The translations under genes and the position numbers were made by a program. The notes beneath the pieces are model-generated. The model had not been told where the DNA came from. It did no database searches and saw only the letters and a program-made list of their open reading frames with translations. Of a DNA stretch of 64,000 nucleotides, positions 57,111-64,000 are shown piece after piece (position 1 is the stretch's first letter; the number at the start of each line of letters is the position of its first letter). Location of the stretch: contig WACJ01000125.1 in NCBI GenBank assembly GCA_008973525.1, positions 2,046,001-2,110,000 of the forward strand, read 5' to 3'. The stretch is from Stenopsyche tienmushanensis (taxonomy: Eukaryota > Arthropoda > Insecta > Trichoptera > Stenopsychidae).

Positions 57111-57822
57111 CAAGGCATATCCTGAAAGTAAGTGTACTGTGACAATAACGAGCCGTAATTTTCGCGAATCAAAACGGTTTACAACGAAGACCATCGATTG
57201 AGAGTGGAAGACTCTCACGGAAACGCTGGGATACCGAAAGCCTCCGAGTCCCAAAACAGATGACAGAGAAGCACAAGAAGCCAGCCAATTGCCCATCTGT
57301 CAAAAAATTAAAAACTACAATTTCGCACAAAAGATCATAGCCTCAGTGTTTTGGGACCGAAAAGGAATCATTTTGGTTGAATTTCCACCACAGGGAGAGA
57401 CCATCAATGCACAACGATATTGTGAGACCACAAAACAAAAGGAGGAATGTGCTGACGAGAGGAGTGTGCTTGTTGCAAGACAACGCTCGTCCCCAATCAA
57501 TTTTAGCCACCATTTGAACTTATTTGGTTAGGATATTTTGAACCACCCCCCGAATTGACTAAGTGTCTTTAGATTATAATATTTTCCTCTCACTAAAAGA
57601 ACACACGGGTGGAATTAAATTTTCAACCAACGAGCAGTTGCAGAAAGAGGTTCTGAAGTGGGAAAAGGAGCTCTTCGAAGCCATGGCTCACCAGATGTAT
57701 TGAATGGGATGACAATTATGTTTAAAAATAGTTGACAAGTGTAACAACAATATCCTGTTTTTTTTTCTCAAGTACACTTTTCTAAAAAAAATGTAGTACA
57801 CTTACTTTCGGGATATGCCTCA
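57111..57822 (+). mobile_element. mariner element, family A copy 2
   Basis: A 712-bp element has ends CAAGGCATATCCTGAAAGTA and, inverted, CTTACTTTCGGGATATGCCT. The termini match the 1097-1677 element. TA target sites are decayed (TT on both sides). It contains a broken transposase on the + strand. Confidence 0.85.
57289..57703 (+). pseudogene. mariner transposase fragment, family A
   Basis: It reads ASVFWDRKGIILVEFPPQGE and TINAQRYCET, the block before the second catalytic aspartate, then a frameshift near 57465 into LLQDNARPQSILATI. The third aspartate region is mutated (near 57560, LDYNIFLSLKEH), followed by LQKEVLKWEKELFEAMAH. The helix-turn-helix part and first aspartate are missing. Compared with copy 1, more of the catalytic part survives. 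Confidence 0.8.
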
Positions 57823-57824
57823 TT

Positions 57825-58915
57825 AAGTCTTCAAAATTTGAATATTTTATCAAGATCATAAAATGCTTTTAGCGTGTCTGAAAGATTAATTCAATCATAT
57901 TTAGCTAGACGATTGTATTGTTCAACTGCATCTTGTAACTAATTCTATTTAATTAAGTTTTAATTTGCAATCTCACTGTGCTCATTTTTAAATCTTGTGT
58001 ATTTTATGAAAGAGCTGAAGAAAGCTAATATTGATCCCTAAGCTAAGCTAAAAAAGCTAAGATTGTATTCCGTATGTTGAAATTCATTTTGCGATGTCTT
58101 TTTATAGGAAACTTTTATTTTTTCACTTTTATAGTTCTGATTATCAACATCAGCTAGATCTTCTTTTTATTCTAACTGGGAACTAGTCAGAACAAAAATA
58201 AGTCCCAAACATAGCTGGGAATTAAAAAAAGAGATTATAGTCGAATTTGGGATCTAAAGATTTATTTTATTCTAATAAATTTGAAATACTTTTTTATTAT
58301 TGCATAAATTTTGCGGGCTCATAACATTGACAAAAAGTGTTGCACTGCAAAAATATCTTTTATATGATCATAGAATATAATACATTTTTTTAAGTAATAA
58401 AAATGTCTTAATGCATTCCAGATAAGATAATGGCACAATGTAGACGGGAAATAGTAAATAGTACGTTTCTGAAGATGTTCACACAATATTCATGGCTAAT
58501 GCTTTGTATTAATGCGACACGCTTGCCCGCCAGCCGGCTTATGAAGTACTCTCCTATCTTTCGAGTAGTATCCTTCAAACACCAGACGTATACTCCTCAA
58601 AATTGGTAGGATAATTCCTCAAACGCGTATTTTATCATCACAAATGCAATTTTAATCCCTTGCGGATTTTACGTCCATTTGAATATTACATCGTCTGTAT
58701 GCTTGTAATCTGTAAAAATGGGACTCATCGTACAGAATGCAAAATAAATTCAAATAAGGGATCTGGTGAACAATGAGAATTTTATAATTATATGCTCAAA
58801 ATTGAGCAAACACTTTTCCAAATTTCCATTTTCATTTATAATTTTTGTCATTGTAAATTTATAGTTTAATTTCGATAAAATCAGTTTGCTTTTGGGCGTA
58901 TGACTAAATCATATT
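57825..58915. other. gene-less stretch
   Basis: AT-rich, with nothing recognised. Confidence 0.4.
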
Positions 58916-58924
58916 CATTGTGTA

Positions 58925-59330
58925 CATTATCGTCTGAATTAAGCTGTTTATCTTTAATTTGGTTTTGAAAAGTGCAAAAAAGGTGATAATCCGATGGTGT
59001 CAGATCAGGTGAATATGATGGATATGCCATTGTCTTTCATTTAAACTACCGCAGATTTTAGAGCGTGACCTTATGTTATCATCATGAGAAATTATTGTTC
59101 TTTATTTGAATAGTTTTGGTTATTTTACTTCAATGGATTGATTCCTTCTTTTAACTGTAGAAGTGACGTTTTTTTGCAATTATGCCATTGTCTTCGCTGC
59201 CTACTGGGTCTATCTATGTCCAGTACAAGCAATATTGCATAATTCATTCTGATGCGTTTGAGTGCATTTATATTATACTAATCAGTGGGCAATCGAGGCG
59301 TTTGTGTCGATGATCACATTCTTATTTATC
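58925..59330 (-). pseudogene. decayed mariner transposase fragment
   Basis: On the - strand SHDDNIRSRSK (around the second aspartate) is followed by YPSYSPDLTPSDYHLFCTF, the block with the third aspartate, then QNQIKDKQLN. A deletion shortens the distance between the two aspartates. Upstream sequence is too decayed to read. No termini found. A lineage different from families A, B and D. Confidence 0.65.
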
Positions 59331-60124
59331 AAAATCGCACTAAAAGACTATTAGCAATTTAAAAGCTTCCACAGAGTAATAAATTTGGCATTTTCACTTC
59401 TTTGAAATCATTCCCAAATTCATATTCAATTAGATTCCATCCTCCGGAGTGGTGCGTATTCCAGAATTGCAATTTAAACTGTTAAGTCCGTAGGAGAAGA
59501 CAAAAGCTCGTTTAAGAAGGGCCACCGTGGAGAACCCACTTAAAAATATAATGCAATAATCTCTGGTGCGAGCTTCCATTTCGACGAGCTTTACAGGCAA
59601 TTTCAGCCGAAAAAACTCAATGCTCCACGCTGATATCACTGCCGCTTTCAAACAGGCTTAAGCCGCTTGCTAAACTTACAGATTGTCTCCGAGTTTCGTT
59701 TCTAATTTCAGAATGTTGCCGTCTATGATTTATTATTAAAAGCTCCGCGAAAAAGGAGTAGGGCTACAGGCAGGGCCGATTTTTTAAACAAAGAAAACAT
59801 TGTTATAAATTACTTCGTAAGTCACTCAATTTGCTGAAAAACAGTAATAAGCTGGCAAATGCTCAACTCTTATTCCATACTTCAAACGTTCATTAAACGT
59901 TTATGGAGATCATAAATACATTATTTTATATCTAAAAAACAGAATTGTATTGTATACAAAATGAACTTGAAACGGCATCAATTTGCGTCGAAGCTGAATG
60001 GACATGCGGAAGAGAGAACAATCTTCAAACTGTGGTGTTTATATATTTAATATAAATCTGCTACATTTCAAATAGATATATTTCTTGAATCAGTGATTTC
60101 ATGTAATACTGATGAAATAGTTAA

Positions 60125-60190
60125 TATGACGTTAATTTACACCATTTAAAAATTTGCCAAAAATGCGCACGAATTTTTGGACTGACCTGA
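60125..60190 (-). mobile_element. mariner-type terminus, family F copy 2
   Basis: Inverse of 38576-38640: it ends CGAATTTTTGGACTGACCTG A before TA (60191-60192). No coding sequence. Confidence 0.5.
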
Positions 60191-60607
60191 TAGTACCACA
60201 TGAAGATTCGGATGATCTGAAGTGGGTACTATCAGGAGTGGAAGATCAATCGTGATAAAAAAAAGGTTTTGTGCAGTTTTTCATTTCATTCAAATTGAGA
60301 CACAACCCAACGACAGCAGATTCAGCAATTTCAACAAAGCTTTCAGAGAATGATCGAAAAATGATGCGAAAAATTTCATTCCGATAATATGAATCTTGAC
60401 AGTGACTATTGATGTAAAATTCGCAAAATGCACCAAAAATTGAAAATTAAGCAATCAATTATAATAATTAATTATTAGATATGGTGCCATACTACTCCAA
60501 GACAACGCTTAAATACTTTAAAATAATTTTAACACATCCATATTATTATATTTATCAGAACTCTACAATATTTTTTTTATATTCTTATCACTTGAAGGTC
60601 TTTTTTA

Positions 60608-60646
60608 AAGAAGAAAAAATCCGAACGTTCATGTGGTATACCCTAA
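60608..60646 (-). mobile_element. mariner-like terminus, family E copy 3
   Basis: AATCCGAACGTTCATGTGGT followed by ATACCCTAA before TA is the inverse of the terminus at 46036. Only about 35 bp are recognisable. Confidence 0.5.
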
Positions 60647-62111
60647 TACATGGCGCTAACATCTGTCCGATTTTCATGCATACACTTTTTTCGCAATAAA
60701 CTACAATGAATAGTCATTTAGAATTAATATATTTTTTTAAATTTGCTTTTAGTCGTAATTATTTATAAGCAAATATTTGATCTTGCATAATTAGAAACAC
60801 TTTATGGTATTTATTACAAATTCGCTAAACTTTCGTTGATATGGCCGTCGCCAAAATCGATTACACTGAGCACATCGTGTCCATTAATTGAACAATTGAA
60901 TTGGTATTTTTATTTAATTTAATAATAAGTGTTAAACGAAGCAGGCTTGGGAAACGTCGTGCTTCGATTGTAAAACTTAATTTAAAGGCTACATTCCATA
61001 GAAAACATTTCGCTCTATAATTCCCATAAAAGCCTCGCTCCATATAATAGAGTCTATATTAACATTTCGGAATGAATAATTTATTTCTCTCTTTCTCTCT
61101 GCAGCAGGGGGGGCCCACGAGGGGCCCCACTTTCGTCTGATTCTTCTTTTGTGTGTGCTTCAAGCCAAATTGCACGGATTAACTCAATAAAACAGGACTT
61201 AACTGTTATAATTATTACAAGGGGAACCGCGGACCAAGTGTTACGGATCAGGCCAAAAGTTATACATAACAAGTAATATTACATTTTTAGCCTCGGAGGA
61301 TCGCTTTGGCGAAAAAAAGTGAAACATGATGAAAAGCTGATATTAATTTAGTTATAAGCCTCTTTGCGCTCGCTGAAAGTAAAAAAAATCGCTAAAGAAA
61401 TTTCAACATTGTATTTTAATTTTTTATTTTAATTTATTTTGATAACGACTGACATTAGTACTTATGATAGTCATTTGGGGGTGTGTAAATATTTTTATGT
61501 CTAGCCACCCCCAGTCTACCCCTTGATCTTGTTCGCTAGCAGACGGGAAAATTTTCTCTACGGTGGTGGCTCTCGACAATCTTAATTTACTGAAATTTTA
61601 TTCATCACACAGCAATAAGGGGGAGGCTTAATATCCTTAATCAAAACAAAATCGTTCCCGCCAAGAAATTTGGTTGCCTTTTCACAGACACTTCAAATTA
61701 TTTCAGTGATTAGTAGTCGTTCCAACTTAGGGGTTAGTAAATTAGTTTTCGATTGCGACGTGAAAAGGCGAGTAGCGAAATTGTTTTCACTTCCGTTTCA
61801 CGCCATATTCATTTCCTTACTAAAAGTTTCAGCTGTGTACACATTTATAAACATATTTTTAATCTGAATGAATTTAATTAAAATTTTATATAAAAAAAGT
61901 TTACAATACTATAAATAGCGAGGGATCAAAAGCAAATTTGATAATAATATTACTTCCTCTTTATGCCATATTTTAGCCAAAGAAACATATTTAAGGCAAT
62001 ACTATTATACAACAATAAATTTAAATAATGACACAACATTTTGATACAATGATACATTAGATTGATACATTAGATTGAAAGTCAGACAGAGGAAAAAAAT
62101 AACCTTATCAA

Positions 62112-62175
62112 TATGAGAAATATACACATGGACAGTTTTCAGCACATGGACCGACAATGTTTTTTTTTGGGTTAA
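62112..62175. repeat. one arm of the 8429-type foldback MITE
   Basis: GCACATGGACCGACAATGTT matches the arm of the foldback family, with a second partial ACACATGGACAG just upstream. Confidence 0.5.
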
Positions 62176-62274
62176 TGTAGCTTTTTTTACATTAACATCA
62201 AAAATATATTGCAAAATACAAAAACACTTATTTTGTGCTATTATGTTCACAAATTAAAATTTATGACTATTTAA

Positions 62275-63470
62275 GGGTGGCAATCCCTTTAGACGCTCGA
62301 AAATCAGACGTTTTTCATGATTTTTTAATGGTGATAAAATAATCGCATCATTTTAAATTTACGACATTATTTTACTACAATCTCAAAGTACTATTTTATT
62401 TTATTTTTTAAAAAACAAAAAACAAAATGGCGGAGTTATAAAGTCTTCCATTAGGCGCCTTTTTTGTGATGTCTAACGGCTCGAAGTTGTTAAACTGAAA
62501 TTGAAAATGGAAATATTTTTTGATTTTAATATTTCTATAAAATTTAAAAAATATATAAAATTTAGTAGGCTTTTTAGTGAAATTTTCATATTTTTTTAAA
62601 ATTTTCTTGATTATTTTTATCCCAAAAAAAGTATTTATTTACGTGAAAACCTTAAGACTTTAGCTTAGTTGACTAGATAATATTATAATGAGAAACATCC
62701 CAAGATTTCAGTCAGATCAATCAACATCTTTTTAAGCTACAACTGGCGAACATTTTGAAAATGCAGTTTCGAAATAATCTCGTTTAAAGTTTCAATGCGA
62801 TAAAACTATCAATTTTAGTGACTAACCGATCAACCAATGATTCCAGGTGTATATAATAGATCTTCAGCTTTCTCAAAAAGTTGATTATCTTCGACTAACT
62901 GTTGTTTTCGGGCTATACGAGCTGCTTTTGTCTCAGTAAGACTCTTATGGTTCTACCTCGCTACCCGCGCTTCGTCGGTATTTTCAGCAAAGACTTTAGA
63001 CAGTAGATGCCAATAATTATATTTAATGTATTCATCATCTTCAAAATGAAGCTGTAGTCGTTATTAAATATCCCAGCAGCAATGTATGTTAATATTTCAA
63101 TGATTTTTACACCAGAATGCAAGTGCTTTGGACCCAGTCACAAAATTGTCGAGTTAAAACATTCATTAGCATTTTGAGTCATTAGCATTCATAGCATTTG
63201 ACCCAAGCATCTTTGAAAAAATTCATCCCTGAACAAATCTTTATAAATTGGTAAGAGATGCTGTTTTATCTCTTGGCCAAGAAATGGAGTCAGGTCTTCA
63301 AGCTTTGGATATTTTTTAAAGCAATGGTTTTCTGCCGTTTGCACCAGCTTTTGACTCCAGTCGGTTTCCCATGATAATGTCTTGTTTTTTAAAATTCCTC
63401 GAACTTGTCTACCTTTCATTTCTTTATTAGGATATTTTGACATTTTTGCTTCGAAAATTCAACCACATAC
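62275..63470 (-). mobile_element. Mutator/Kolobok-like element, partial
   Basis: A transposase pseudogene on the - strand is followed by an AT-rich 3' region that runs to a TTAA at 62271-62274, next to GGGTGGCAATCCC, a possible terminus. The other terminus was not found and may lie beyond 64000. The boundary is tentative. Confidence 0.45.
62830..63443 (-). pseudogene. Mutator/Kolobok-like transposase, broken
   Basis: From 63443: KGRQVRGILKNKTLSWETDW, PFLGQEIKQHLLPIYKDL and FFQRCLG, then after frame changes ANDS (TQNANES-like block), PKHLHSGVKIIEILTYIAAG and IFNNDYSFILKMMNTLNIII. It ends with AENTDEARVAR, TKAARIARKQQLVEDNQLFE and LLYTPGI before a stop (62830-62832). The order matches the family of the fragment at 43700-43910 (shared PIY-DL and NE-FN blocks), but this copy keeps the C-terminal half. 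At least three frame breaks. The N-terminal part is not visible. Confidence 0.75.
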
Positions 63471-64000
63471 GACAAACTATCGAGCTAATCTTGACTTCGA
63501 GCAACTATGCCAAATATCTTGCATATATATCATTTAAATAACCTTATCATACGTGGAAAACAATATCCAATTGTGTACATAACAATTTAATCAAAATAAG
63601 AATTAATATTGGCGCTAATATAGCTTACCTATCACCAATATATCAAAAGTAAATAAAGTTCAGATAAAATCGTAATAAGATGAAATACTATATGTCTTTT
63701 AGTTAAGTCCTTGTTTCATATTGTAACGAAAATGATTGTTGTCTGAATCGGACGAACCTATTGATATATTTCAAACTGTAAATAGATGATATGGGAATAT
63801 ATTTTGAGACATTTTTTTTAATAATATACGAGCATTGCATGAAAAAAATTGTAAGGACTCAACAGAACGGACACCATTTTCACGGCGGACGTTTTTCTCT
63901 TTCAAAGCATTCAAAGTTTATACGGAGAGCAGTTTTTTGACGTTTTTGTAGATCTGTTCAACTTACCTTGTATTCAGGCTAGAAAAGACAGTCTTGCAAC
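63471..64000. other. gene-less end of window
   Basis: AT-rich. Near 63966 the - strand shows a donor-like CAAG/GTAAGT, but no open frame long enough to call. Confidence 0.35.

Larger units (their letters stand above)
59331..62110. other. gene-less stretch with mariner-type termini
   Basis: It contains the family F terminus ending at 60190 and the family E terminus ending at 60646, listed separately. The palindromic patch GGGGCCC/GGGGCCCC near 61107-61131 has no coding context. Open frames at 59430-59651, 60481-60699 and 61670-61867 are unrecognised. Confidence 0.4.

Noticed and set aside
1..64000. CRISPR arrays, bacterial operons, rRNA or complete tRNA genes
   Set aside because: No spaced direct-repeat array, no dense co-oriented frames, no rRNA-like conserved block and no complete tRNA were seen. 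The window is eukaryotic nuclear DNA.

Overview
This window looks like AT-rich nuclear DNA of an arthropod, most likely an insect; a crustacean is not excluded. The reasons are spliced protein-coding exons with GT-AG borders, several mariner (D,D34D) lineages, hAT, Tigger/pogo, Helitron, TTAA-flanked and LTR elements, and a tRNA-derived SINE. I cannot name the species. Most of the 64 kb is non-coding, and most recognisable structure is decayed transposable elements.

One cellular gene is clear. A gamma/delta/zeta-type sarcoglycan lies on the + strand at 46387-51316. It has five coding exons, clean splice sites and matching phases, and a predicted product of 306 residues with one membrane segment, a conserved N-glycosylation site and the C-terminal cysteine cluster. 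Its last intron (2.7 kb) holds a mariner remnant, a short hAT element and one arm of an inverted mariner-like repeat. Two orphan exon candidates (12156-12254 and 56302-56359) have good splice signals and open frames, but I cannot place them in a gene with confidence.

Layout. 1-12 kb: a short mariner (family A), Tigger-like and foldback MITEs, a TTAA MITE with CCC/GGG ends, and a near full-length but broken mariner (family B). 12-25 kb: an orphan exon, two SINE copies, an unexplained GC-rich block, a hAT element between two copies of a segment that carries a primer-binding-site-like motif, two more mariner lineages (C, D) and a Helitron. 25-43 kb: a Tigger element with a DNA-binding-domain remnant, a second TTAA MITE in inverse orientation, three copies of an LTR-like repeat, another Tigger MITE, a truncated hAT copy and arrays of a dispersed tandem repeat. 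43-52 kb: a Tigger/jerky-type pseudogene with a TTAA element nested in it, then the sarcoglycan gene. 52-56 kb: a non-autonomous LTR retrotransposon on the - strand with complete ends but no gag or pol. 56-64 kb: a second orphan exon candidate, a second mariner A copy, further mariner ends and a decayed Mutator/Kolobok-like transposase.

I did not find an undescribed biological system. The most unusual structures are the LTR pair that agrees in one part and disagrees in the other, the SINE joined to an LTR/primer-binding-site-like head, and the TTAA element inside the Tigger copy. Most boundaries were read by eye from inverted repeats and target-site duplications. No alignment or database search was run.
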